A stretch of DNA of 64,000 bases from Monocercomonoides exilis. Lineage: Eukaryota > Preaxostyla > Oxymonadida > Polymastigidae. Positions 23,372-33,848 of the stretch are shown here, in pieces (the first letter of the stretch is position 1; each line of letters opens with the position of its first letter). The stretch covers positions 558,001-622,000 of the forward strand of contig LSRY02000028.1 of NCBI GenBank assembly GCA_001643675.2. The letters run 5' to 3'. The position numbers were made by a program, and so were the translations under genes. The notes below the pieces were generated by a model, which made no database searches, was not told where the DNA came from, and saw nothing but the letters and a program-made list of their open reading frames with translations.

Positions 23372-24159
23372 AATTTGTGTTTGCCTAGTTAAAGAAAGGT
23401 TCATTGCAATAAATGTTTTACATACTGATTGCTTAAATCCAATGTTAGAGAAATTATTTTTTGTCTAATTTGATTTGTATTTATTTTATTGTTTGCGTAG
23501 TTTTTGAAAACTAGCAATTTGTGTTTTGCGAAGTTTAATTATACTCGTTTTTTTTTTTATTTTATAAATTTTTATAAGAATTTTGTAGTATTTTTTAATT
23601 TTTATAATGATTATTGCATGTGTTATGTTAATAAAGCAACAAGCAACATGTTATCTTGGCGAGATATAATCTAGTTGACAGACGAGTTGAACAAAAATTC
23701 AAATAGTAAATGAAAAGCTCATTATTTCTAATTATTTTAAAATTATTGTTATTTGGCGAAACTTCGTCTGTCATGTTCAGTTTTAAAAATGTTAAAAATA
23801 AAAAAATAATGGGTGAGATCATTGATTTCATTTGCGTTTTTCTGTTTCTCCACATATAGCTTTCAAATATTGATAAATTCTGCTGCTTGTGTGTTTGTTT
23901 ATGTAGTTTATTTGTTTTTATCAATCTTTATTAAAAATATTTTGTTTTTAGCTGCTTAATTTCGATCGTTCACTCAATCACTTTCACTTTTGCTCGAAAC
24001 AAAAAGGTGAAGAAATTGGCATCACGGAAGTGTGATAGCTTATTAAATATTATTAACTTTTATTCATTTTGAAAATTAAATACTCGATATTACGTTTTTT
24101 TGTTTAAAATACAATATTTTTAACTTTAGTGTTGCGCTGTATTTAAGATGATACCGAAC

Positions 24160-24922
24160 TTTGAACAAACGAAAGAGTTAATCGAAGAAACGCATTAAGA
24201 AGAATTAATTCCTGTTTTTGCCAGAAGAATTGTTCGACAAAATGCACAAAATGTTTGACGAAAGAAAATTACGTTGTAGAAAGCTGCTGCTTGCTGAAGG
24301 AAATGGGATATTACAAAGCGCTGCAAGACTTATGGACTGATAGCTTTGAAGAAAACTCTTTGCTCAAAAGATTGGTAAAGATGATAATTGAAGAAGAAAA
24401 GAAAAAAAAGAAGAAAAGAATGAAAATCTTCTTGTTGGACTTTGTGAATGCTTTCTTTTGCTTCATGAGAATATTTCAAGAGAATTTGCTTCAATATGTG
24501 TCCGTTGCCTTCTGAAAGTTGCAGCGAAGAAAGAGGAAAGCGAGGAAACACAAAAAGAAGTGGAAATGGCATTGTTGACTTTGATCAATACTTTCCGTTA
24601 CGTTTGAAATTTTCTATTTTCTTTTGATTTTTTTTTTTAATTTTTATTTTATTTTTTTATCAGCCAATCAAAAAGGAACTGTATTTGAGTGAAATTATAG
24701 AAATTATAAAGCGTCATCAAGAATTCAACAATTTGACACGACTTGCTTGTCGCTCTGCTTGGGTATTTTTAATAAACCGAGTTTACAGTGACAAAAGTTT
24801 GGAAAAAGTGATTGCGGATAAGCTGCATTTTGTGAGAGATGCGATAAGAAAATTGGAAGAGCTGATAAAATGCATAAATTGGAAGAATATAGATGGAGAG
24901 GATAAAGGAGGAAAAGAATAAA
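24160..24922 (+). pseudogene. Captured fragment of helical two-exon gene family, left arm of element A
   Basis: The fragment resembles the full gene at 38513-39845. It covers part of exon 1 (ENYVVESCCLLKEMGYYKAL ... RNTFRYV-like end near 24600), a retained intron (GTTTGAAATT...TTATCAG, about 24603-24662) and the start of exon 2 (ELYLSEIIEIIKRHQEF, LTRLACRSAWVFLINR, KLEELIKCINWK). The Lys-rich tract near 24395-24420 shifts the frame: the sequence downstream (LLHENISREFASICVRCLL) is in another frame. The fragment then runs into the minisatellite. It cannot encode the full protein. Confidence 0.75.
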
Positions 24923-25072
24923 GCAGCAGAAGTGGCTGAGAAGATGAATGAAGCAGCAGAAGTGGCTGAGAAGATGAATGAAGCAGCAGAAGTGGCTGAG
25001 AAGATGAATGAAGCAGCAGAAGTGGCTGAGAAGATGAATGAAGCAGCAGAAGTGGCTGAGAGAAAGAAGGAG
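24923..25072 (+). repeat. 30-bp minisatellite, 5 units (left arm)
   Basis: The unit GCAGCAGAAGTGGCTGAGAA plus GATGAATGAA repeats five times, the last unit diverging. In frame it encodes the 10-residue repeat AAEVAEKMNE, a coiled-coil-like heptad mix. It begins directly after the captured gene fragment. Confidence 0.9.
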
Positions 25073-25400
25073 GCAGCGGAAACGGAAAGACAGAATAATT
25101 ATGCTGAGAAATCGTATTGGTATTTATTGGAAATTTTAACGTAAAATTAATATTTGATTATTTATATAACAAGTCCATTCAAACATTTTTTAAATATATC
25201 ATTTAATAGAGATTGAAATAAAGAGAATTTTTATTATATTAATTTTATTAGTATATCTTTTTGTAGATTTTATTTTTTATTGTTTATATTTGATGAAAGC
25301 TTAATTGATAATAGAAAATGAACTTCTTATTTGTCACATCTCATTTTATTAAATTATCAGTGGAATGAAGAATATTTAAAAACAATAATTGAGAAAAAAT

Positions 25401-26297
25401 TCACATTCTTTGAAAATCAAAATTTACAAAAATGTGTAAAAACTTAATGAATGAGTTACAAGGGCTTCTTTTAAATGTGAAAACATTTAAATAATCTTGC
25501 ATATATTTTTGTCTCACACCGTATGGAGGAAGATATTTTCTGAGAAGGTTCCAAGTGCTTTCTATTCTTTGTGTGTGAGCCTTTGAAATGGGATCCACAA
25601 ATCTTTTTTTGTGATTGACAGTTGAATGAGTATATCCAGCTCCATTTAAATTATTATATCCCCTCCAACAATCCGTGTATATTTTTATTTTTTCCTTCAC
25701 ATAACTTTTGATTGTTTGATGTAATATTTCTCTTGATCTTTTCAAAACAGGAATTAAAAATAGATTGGATAATTGACCCTTTTTTTTAGGACGTTCAATT
25801 CCTCCAATGATCCAATTTTGCCTTTTTGTTCTTCCTCTATTGTATTTTCTTTTTGGAAATATTGCTTCATCAATTTCCACTTCAGTTCCTTTTCCTCCAA
25901 TAATTCGCGGATTTTCCATGTAAAATTTTGATATGCTCTTTCGGAAAGAATCATAAACATGCATCACAGAAATGTTTGATTTTCCACAAATGAAGCTGCA
26001 ATGTGTCTGAGAAATTCCGACCCAAAAACATAAAGCCATCAAACAAATATTACAAATTTTGAATCTGAATTTTTCAAAATTTGTATTTTTTGAAATTTTA
26101 ACTTGTTTATGTTTGCAACGAAAGCGACTTGTTTCATTTTCATAAACGTAGATTTTCATATTCTTTTAACACTTCCAACAATAGCGGTCTTTTTGTAATA
26201 TCTTATGATCCAAAAGCCAATCAATTGTTTCTTTTTCTGATCTAAATATTTGAAACAATTTTTTAAACTGCTTTTGATTTTCTGCTTTGGTTGGCAT
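25401..26297 (-). pseudogene. Merlin/ISXO2-like DDE transposase with one nonsense codon
   Basis: The frame runs from ATG at 26297 to 25401 and is broken only by TAA at 26168-26166, just after the Zn-ribbon half RYCWKC. After the stop come KNMKIYVYENETSRFRCKHK (second Zn-ribbon Cys), then the ISXO2-like catalytic core: first Asp in VEIDEAIFPKRK, RGRTKRQNWIIGGIER, second Asp in IYTDCWRGYNNL, HSTVNHKKRFVDP, third acidic residue in HTQRIESTWNLLRKY. This order is diagnostic of the IS1595/Merlin superfamily. Length (298 codons) is normal. The nonsense codon separates the Zn-ribbon Cys pairs, so this copy is probably inactive. No intron fits. Confidence 0.85.
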
Positions 26298-26760
26298 AAT
26301 ATTTCAAATAGAGTGTTTAAAAAAAAATTTATTGAATTATTCAAGTTTTGATCTTCATATGTGAAAAAATAGAAATAAAAAGACAGTTAAGTGAAGTGAA
26401 ATCAACAAATAAAATACTGAAAGCACTTCGAAATAAAACAAGGAAAAATTACGAAGAATTATAAATCTCAAGATCTAATAAAGATTTAAAAATTATCTGG
26501 AATCGAATTACAAAAATAATTGATAAATTATGCTCTGCAAAGAACAATAAACAATTTGCAAAATATATAACTTTTAAAGTACAAGTTTAGTTCAACAACA
26601 CATATATAAACTAAATTTCAAAAAAATATTTGTCTCTCAATATAATATGCAAACATTTTCGTAAATACCTATCATTCTTTCATTTTCGATGCAACGTTCA
26701 TCGATTCTTCAAAGTCATCCGAGTTTCCTTTTATCAGCCACTTTTGCTGCTTCCTTCTTC

Positions 26761-27000
26761 TTCTCAGCCACTTCTGCTGCTTCATTCATCTTCTCAGCCA
26801 CTTCTGCTGCTTCATTCATCTTCTCAGCCACTTCTGCTGCTTCATTCATCTTCTCAGCCACTTCTGCTGCTTCATTCATCTTCTCAGCCACTTCTGCTGC
26901 TTCATTCATCTTCTCAGCCACTTCTGCTGCTTCATTCATCTTCTCAGCCACTTCTGCTGCTTCATTCATCTTCTCAGCCACTTCTGCTGCTTTATTCTTT
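26761..27000 (-). repeat. 30-bp minisatellite, 8 units (right arm)
   Basis: Same unit as at 24923-25072, on the reverse strand, with eight good copies and a degenerate ninth near 26740. The copy number differs from the left arm (8 against 5), so the array has changed length since the arms were last identical. Confidence 0.9.
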
Positions 27001-27755
27001 TCCTCCTTTATCCTCTCCATCTATATTCTTCCAATTTATGCATTTTATCAGCTCTTCCAATTTTCTTATCGCATCTCTCACAAAATGCAGCTTATCCGCA
27101 ATCACTTTTTCCAAACTTTTGTCACTGTAAACTCGGTTTATTAAAAATACCCAAGCAGAGCGACAAGCAAGTCGTGTCAAATTGTTGAATTCTTGATGAC
27201 GCTTTATAATTTCTATAATTTCACTCAAATACAGTTCCTTTTTGATTGGCTGATAAAAAAATAAAATAAAAATTAAAAAAAAAAATCAAAAGAAAATAGA
27301 AAATTTCAAACGTAACGGAAAGTATTGATCAAAGTCAACAATGCCATTTCCACTTCTTTTTGTGTTTCCTCGCTTTCCTCTTTCTTCGCTGCAACTTTCA
27401 GAAGGCAACGGACACATATTGAAGCAAATTCTCTTGAAATATTCTCATGAAGCAAAAGAAAGCATTCACAAAGTCCAACAAGAAGATTTTCATTCTTTTC
27501 TTCTTTTTTTTCTTTTCTTCTTCAATTATCATCTTTACCAATCTTTTGAGCAAAGAGTTTTCTTCAAAGCTATCAGTCCATAAGTCTTGCAGCGCTTTGT
27601 AATATCCCATTTCCTTCAGCAAGCAGCAGCTTTCTACAACGTAATTTTCTTTCGTCAAACATTTTGTGCATTTTGTCGAACAATTCTTCTGGCAAAAACA
27701 GGAATTAATTCTTCTTAATGCGTTTCTTCGATTAACTCTTTCGTTTGTTCAAAGT
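26992..27755 (-). pseudogene. Captured gene fragment, right arm of element A
   Basis: This is the mirror copy of the fragment at 24160-24922. Its ORFs at 27658-27398 and 27228-26992 encode the same residues as the left-arm ORFs, including the same Lys-tract frameshift and the same unspliced intron. A shared lesion means the arms were copied from one another (or homogenised) after the damage arose. Confidence 0.75.
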
Positions 27756-28545
27756 TCGGTATCATCTTAAATACAGCGCAACACTAAAGTTAAAAATATT
27801 GTATTTTAAACAAAAAAACGTAATATCGAGTATTTAATTTTCAAAATGAATAAAAGTTAATAATATTTAATAAGCTATCACACTTCCGTGATGCCAATTT
27901 CTTCACCTTTTTGTTTCGAGCAAAAGTGAAAGTGATTGAGTGAACGATCGAAATTAAGCAGCTAAAAACAAAATATTTTTAATAAAGATTGATAAAAACA
28001 AATAAACTACATAAACAAACACACAAGCAGCAGAATTTATCAATATTTGAAAGCTATATGTGGAGAAACAGAAAAACGCAAATGAAATCAATGATCTCAC
28101 CCATTATTTTTTTATTTTTAACATTTTTAAAACTGAACATGACAGACGAAGTTTCGCCAAATAACAATAATTTTAAAATAATTAGAAATAATGAGCTTTT
28201 CATTTACTATTTGAATTTTTGTTCAACTCGTCTGTCAACTAGATTATATCTCGCCATCTTTTTCAGTTTTTTGCTTTTTTGATTTTAAAAAAAAATTATA
28301 TTTATAAATATTTTCTGAAGACCAATTTTCGTTTGTTTTTATCATTTGGCATTAGCTTTAGCTGAAGCCAAAAAGTTGAACAAAATTTCAATAAGTGTAG
28401 ATCTTTTTCAAAAAGATTGAGTCATTTCGAATTGATTCTCTTCTGGGTTAACGATCATTGTTTTTTGAAAGTTTTTTATTTTCAAATTTTCTATTTGTTT
28501 TGCACAATATTTATCATTCCAAGAATATTTGAATTATTGTTTTAA

Positions 28546-31500
28546 CCCTGGGTGACGTGCTGACTTCTGACGGACCTTTTTGATTTTTGACGGACGTGGC
28601 AAATTTTTCCACGTCACAGAAAAAAAAAAAAAGAAAGGAAAATTATTTTTCTTAATTACCATCATTCAATTTTCACTGAAGCAAAAGCGGAAATCGGATT
28701 TTTCATTCGTCACAGACTTCACTGACGTCATTGACGTCACTTCCCTTCAATTATTCAAAAAATGCAAAAGAAAAAACAATACAACAAGACATACGACCCA
28801 AATCTCAACATTGTTATTTTTTCATTTTTTAATATTCAACAATCATAACTATTCGTTCTTCAGTTGAAACATTTGCCTTTTTTTCTTTAAAGATATAAAT
28901 AAAAGCAATATGAAAAGAATGAGAACTTGCATTGTTGTTTTCTTTCGTATGATAAATACAATGAGACTTAATGCAGAGTCTGAATTGTTTTTGAGTTATT
29001 TAATTTTAAATAATAATGCGCGTTCAAAGTTTTAATGTTAAACTAATATTTCTTTCGGAAACTGAACGAACATTTTCGATGAAATTTTTCGTAGGTTTTG
29101 TTGATTCATTGATATACAACATTGTTGCCGGATAAATTGACATTTGAGAAAGAAATTTAGCATTTTTTTCCTTTGTCGAAATGAAAAGAATAACTTTGTT
29201 CATATTTGACTTGAAATATTCAGATGTTAACCCAGAGATGATGAGAACTAAATGCATTTGAAAAAGAATAGCATTTTCAGTGGTTTATTATTTTTAAAGT
29301 TAACTGATGTTTGTTCGAGATGAGAAATGATCAAATTTTAAATATGAGTGAAACAGTGTGTTAATTTATTTGAAGTGTTACATATTTTTTCAACTGCATT
29401 TGCTGAATTGATATTTTTGTAATTGATCATGGATTTTTTCAAATTAAAAAGAACCTTCAGAAAGATTTGTTCACTCTTCTTCCACTTCTCGAAGTAATTG
29501 TCTTTAAAAAACTGCTCTTATTTTCCATCTCATTTCAAATATAATTGAGCATGTTTTAAGAAAGAATTGAAAGTTACAAAAAGATTTTTATATTCTTCTA
29601 AAAATAACTAAATAGCATGTGATGACGATTATTTTCTAAAATGACATTCCGGCTTTGTGAAGTGTTTTTCTTAAATAATCCAATTTGTTCATTATTTGAA
29701 AGAAGAAAAAAGATATTAATCGAATTGGTGAAAAAAAACTTCTCTTTCGTTGTTTTGTTTCATTTCGAAACATTTTTACTAAAAAAGATATGCTCACGTT
29801 TATTTAGCGAATGTTTGTCACCTATTTTGTGAAACGATTAAAAAAGAAAGACCTAATATCCAAAAATAGGAAAAAAAAGAAAATAATTTCTCAATCTTTC
29901 ACGAAACAATCAGAAATATTCAACGAGAATAAAAAAAGATTTGCTTTTTTTTTTGGAAATCCAATATTCAACAAAAGTTTGCGATTTCCTTTTCGTATTC
30001 AACTTCTTCCATCTTTTCAAGAACATCTCTTTTGATTATCTATTTTTTCACTTCTTTCGTTTCTTCATTCTCCTCTTCTTTCAATGACCTTGAAAAAAAA
30101 TCAAAAAAAAATGCTTTGAAATATTATTGCAATATCTATTGTTGATTGACTAACCTGTTTCAAATTAGCTTCAGCTGTTCCACTTTGCAATAAATCATCC
30201 ATTTCCACAACTTCATTTTCTATTGCATATCGAATAATATGATGCATTGATCGCTTATTCCTCTTTGTTAATTATTTGCTGCTCCAAATAAACTAATAAT
30301 GCTTATAATCAATATGGTAATATATTTGTTCTTTAATTGCAAAAAAATTACGTCATAAGAATTTTTTGAAGCAACCTCCTTATTATATACACTTTTTTTC
30401 TCTTCTCCATTTTCATCTTCATTTCTTTCCCAATTTTCAATTTTTGTCAACTTTTCCAGTTCCTTTATTGCCTCTATGATTAAATGCGACCAATCATGCA
30501 CAAGTTCTTTCAATCCTTGTTCAGCGACAATCCTCCCCATTACAATCATCCTAGAGAACTAAAAAAACAAGATGAGTTAGATTGTTGCGATTCTGATGAT
30601 GTTTAATGATTTTTTGAATTTCATTTATGTTACGAAATTCTATCTCCTCTTTCTAATTAAAAAGAAAGATATAAATAAATGAAGCAAAAAATTCAAATAA
30701 TCAATCAATAAATAAATCACATTCCCTTATGTTCAATTCCGTTAATAGTTATCAAAAAATTTAAACTTTTTTGTGCTTCTTTGCTTTTCTCTTTCTTTGA
30801 GTCAATCTTTTGAAGGCAAATCACATTAATCGAAAGCAATTCCTCTGAAATGAATCATTCAATTAGCAACGCAAAGCATTTGTGAAGTTCAACAAAGAGT
30901 CTTTCATCATTTGCTTCCTGCTTCGCTTTTTCGCCAACATTTGCTTCTGAAATTTACTTATACAGTGAAGAATAAAGAAAACTTCCGAATCTTTATTCTA
31001 TTAAATGTTGAGAATGCTTTAAATGCTGCAACAACATAATGTATTTATCCAAAGATATTTTCTTTTTTCAATCATATTTGTCAGATCAACAACAAATTTT
31101 GTTGAAAAAAACTGATTCATATATTTGAAAATTCATTCCACTCACTTGCTTATTTATTTCAAGGCTTTTTTGGATTTGCACTTTCTCATTTCATTCTTTT
31201 AACTAATTAAAAAATTCCTTTTAAAGAAGAAAATGATACGAACAAAAACTTGTAACAAATTGCAATTGCACATCATAGCATTTATTATTTTCTATTGCTT
31301 GCATATAAGAAAAGCGTTACGTTCAGAAGCAGCTGCGTAAGAATATTAATAAGAAATATACCAATGCTAAGATGAAAGGAAATGGTTTAAATTTTAAAAT
31401 ATGTATTATTAATAAATACATTATTTCTAGAAACGCATTCTCATAACGCAATTATTGCCTTGAAAGTGAAAGAGCATTTTGTTTTGTTTCCTTAATTATG

Positions 31501-31732
31501 TTATGATGGGACAAATTGATCAAAAAGACATCATCGAAATAAGATAATAAAAATTAAAATCTAATAATCTGTATATTCACATATATATGTTTTTAAATAA
31601 TATTTCTTATAATTTTTTTATTTTATTTTTATTTTATTTTATTTATTTATTAATTTATTAATTTTTTTTATTTTTTTAAAGTGGAAAATTGGCGACGGAC
31701 GTAAAGAGCTTTTCCCTTCACGTCACCCAGGC
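28546..31732. mobile_element. piggyBac-like non-autonomous element
   Basis: The left end reads TTAA (28542-28545) followed by CCCTGGGTGACGTG. The right end reads CACGTCACCCAGG then C and TTAC (31733-31736), i.e. the complement with one changed base in the TIR and one in the expected TTAA. TTAA plus TIRs starting CCC is the piggyBac arrangement. Subterminal copies of GACGGAC occur inside both ends (about 28568-28605 and 31693-31702). No piggyBac transposase is recognisable in the 3.2 kb. The interior is AT-rich with a relic of the helical gene family near 30.3-30.9 kb. Confidence 0.6.
30268..30950 (-). pseudogene. Decayed relic of the helical two-exon gene family
   Basis: ORF 30549-30268 carries HLIIEAIKELEKLTKIENWER, matching the REAAREVKELTRCVKWKRKE region of the gene at 38513-39845. 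Upstream on the same strand (to about 30950) are scraps resembling the exon 1 end, with many breaks. It lies wholly inside the piggyBac-like element. Similarity is by eye and limited to short blocks. Confidence 0.5.
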
Positions 31733-32766
31733 TTACATTGTTTATTCGATTTAGCTGAAAAATGCGAAATATTCAAGAAGAAATTTTCGCAAAATTCAAT
31801 ACTAAACATTAATAACTATTCAAACAATAAAAACACTAAATCATTGGATAAATCTCATTCTTTTGATTTTTCTTAACTGAATTGAAGTTTCACAATGGAA
31901 TGATAACAACAGATTAAAAAAATAAAAAACAAGAAAATAAAGTCAAAAAAAATTCATTGAAAAACATAAATATGCTTCATCGTTCAAATTTTAGCTTTTT
32001 TCATAAGTATTTTGTTTTTATTCAACGAAAACGATCAAACAAAAACTGCTTTTCATTAAAAAACAAATCAAAAACAATAATCAAATGACATGAACATTTT
32101 TCATTAGAAATCGAATGAAAATAATGAAAGAATATGAGTGGACTTAACATTGATAGTTGCAAAATACTGCAAAATATTCGCTGGACATTGTTAAAGGTAT
32201 TATAACAATAAAAACAATTCCAAGAAATTTGCACCTATTAACATTGATTGATGAGAAAACATATAAAGAATATATAGAAAATGATAGAATAAATAGTCCA
32301 TTTCAAAATAGATAAAAACATACAATTTGTTCACTGGAAACAAAGCAAACTTAGAAATTAATGATCAAAGTTGGTATATGTGTGATTATTTTTGAAATAA
32401 TAATTTTTCGAAAAATATTTTCGGATTGATAATTTTGTTTTGAATTTTAGTTAATGAGCACAGAAAAGTGATAACTCCAACAAAAACATTTCTGTCTCTC
32501 TTTCACATCAAACATTTGCTTTTGATATTGTTGAATAAATTTTCATATTTCAATGATAAATTTATTTTCGATGATTATGAATATTCGTAATAAACAACAC
32601 TCCGAAAATAGTTATGATTTCAAAAATAATCACCTGTTTATCCTTTTAAGAATTGATCAAATAATAGATTGACTTATTTTCAAAATGATTGAGTCATTTG
32701 CAATAAGTTGAATAAAATTCAGAATGATCACTTCTATCGAAATGATTAAATAATTCTCAAATAGGT
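31733..32766. other. AT-rich spacer between transposons
   Basis: About 1 kb between the piggyBac-like element and the Tc1/mariner-like element. It is strongly A/T with no motif-bearing ORF. I see nothing further in it. Confidence 0.5.
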
Positions 32767-33214
32767 CTTGTCTGTACCAAAAAAAATGTTGATCTGTACG
32801 TTTTTAATGTTGATCATACCTCAAGTTGAAAATTTTATTTATTCAATTATTGATTGGGGTATTATTAGTTGTTTTTTTGTTTTCGCTTCAATTTTCATAT
32901 ATATGCCTTTTAATTTAACAAACAACAAAAATGAGTAAGAGCGTATGGATTGAATACACTTGTTATCTGATTATTCTTTTAATTTTTATTATTGTCACTG
33001 TCAAAGTATTTTAACACCTCATTTTTTCTTCTTGTTAAGCGTTTTGCAAATTGCAAGGACAAAAGCGAGGGTATAATTCAAGTGTTCAGGTTCAAATTGA
33101 TCCGACCCACCATTGTTTTTTTAGGGTTATTTTTAACTCGGTTTTTTCGATTGATTGCTGATTTAGGGATAGGGTTAGCAATAAAAGATTAATAAAAAAG
33201 TGAACACCATGGGG

Positions 33215-33288
33215 GTGCGATAATGGTCTAGTAATTGGTTGAAATCCGACCATTGTGCTAGGGTCTGGGTTCAATTCCCGCTAGACAC
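33215..33288 (+). other. tRNA-like relic with A-box and B-box
   Basis: The B-box GGGTTCAATTCCC (33268-33280) is canonical, with a T-arm stem CTGGG/CCCGC of four usable pairs. About 40 nt upstream TGGTCTAGTAATTGG resembles an A-box/D-arm. The expected acceptor 5' strand for TAGACAC is only partly present (GTG), and no proper anticodon arm folds. T6 follows at 33295. This looks like a degenerate tRNA or a tRNA-derived SINE head, not a working tRNA. Confidence 0.4.
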
Positions 33289-33848
33289 TTCTTATTTTTT
33301 GCAAATTTTTATTTGAATTTTTGGTTCCAACTCTCTTGAATCTAACCAAAGCGAGGAGTTACGTAGAATTTCATTTTTATGAACTTTCGAACCTTTGGCC
33401 CATGATAAAATAACTGTTTGTGTCAGAAATAACAAAAGAAATAATGTTTGCTGAGGTTTGTTGTTTTTTAATGTCGATTACACGCAATTAACGAATACTC
33501 CTTTATGTTTCATCAGTTAGAGAAAAATGATTGACTGTCATTGAGATATTTTGAACTTTTCATTTTTTACATTGTTTAAAAATGCCATCAGTTCCTATTT
33601 TTATTTTTCATTGGTTTGTATCATTTTAATGCTTATCACCAACAAATCTGTTACCTTTTATATATTTTCTTCATCAATCATATAAACATGCTGAACATTT
33701 TCATTTATCACTCATCCTTCTGATTATATTTGTTTCAGAAAAATACGAAAAAAAACATGTTGAAATGAATAAGATTTCTATTATTTATTTTTGAAAAAAA
33801 AGTCAACAACCATTTAACGAAATGAAAAAAACATTCACAAGTTTTTTC

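Larger units (their letters stand above)
23658..28255. mobile_element. Merlin/IS1595-like transposon with ~1.4-kb inverted arms (element A)
   Basis: The ends read GGCGAGATATAATCTAG at 23658 and its complement ending at 28255. The arms stay near-identical and inverted for about 1.4 kb (23658-25063 and 26763-28255). The unique centre holds a reverse-strand Merlin-like transposase (25401-26297). The arms carry a fragment of a host gene plus a 30-bp minisatellite. Element D at 33849-36752 has the same terminal sequence and 8-bp target duplications, which sets the ends of A by homology. At A itself only ATCTT repeats at both flanks (23653-23657, 28256-28260), so its own duplication is imperfect or lost. 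Confidence 0.85.

Noticed and set aside
23628-23924. ORFs at the ends of elements A and D (ending TRLYLA) as a conserved terminal protein
   Set aside because: They lie in the inverted repeats, so similarity follows from shared DNA; nothing shows selection on the protein.
25401-26297. TAA read as glutamine (alternative code)
   Set aside because: Conserved genes end normally at TAA and TGA with family-typical C-termini, and no conserved gene needs an internal TAA or TAG as sense.
24923-27000. CRISPR-like array
   Set aside because: The repeats are contiguous 30-bp coding minisatellite units without spacers, in a eukaryotic transposon.
29024-30035. Small ORFs in the piggyBac-like element (60-77 aa)
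   Set aside because: They are composition-driven AT-rich ORFs without motifs; no transposase block was found.
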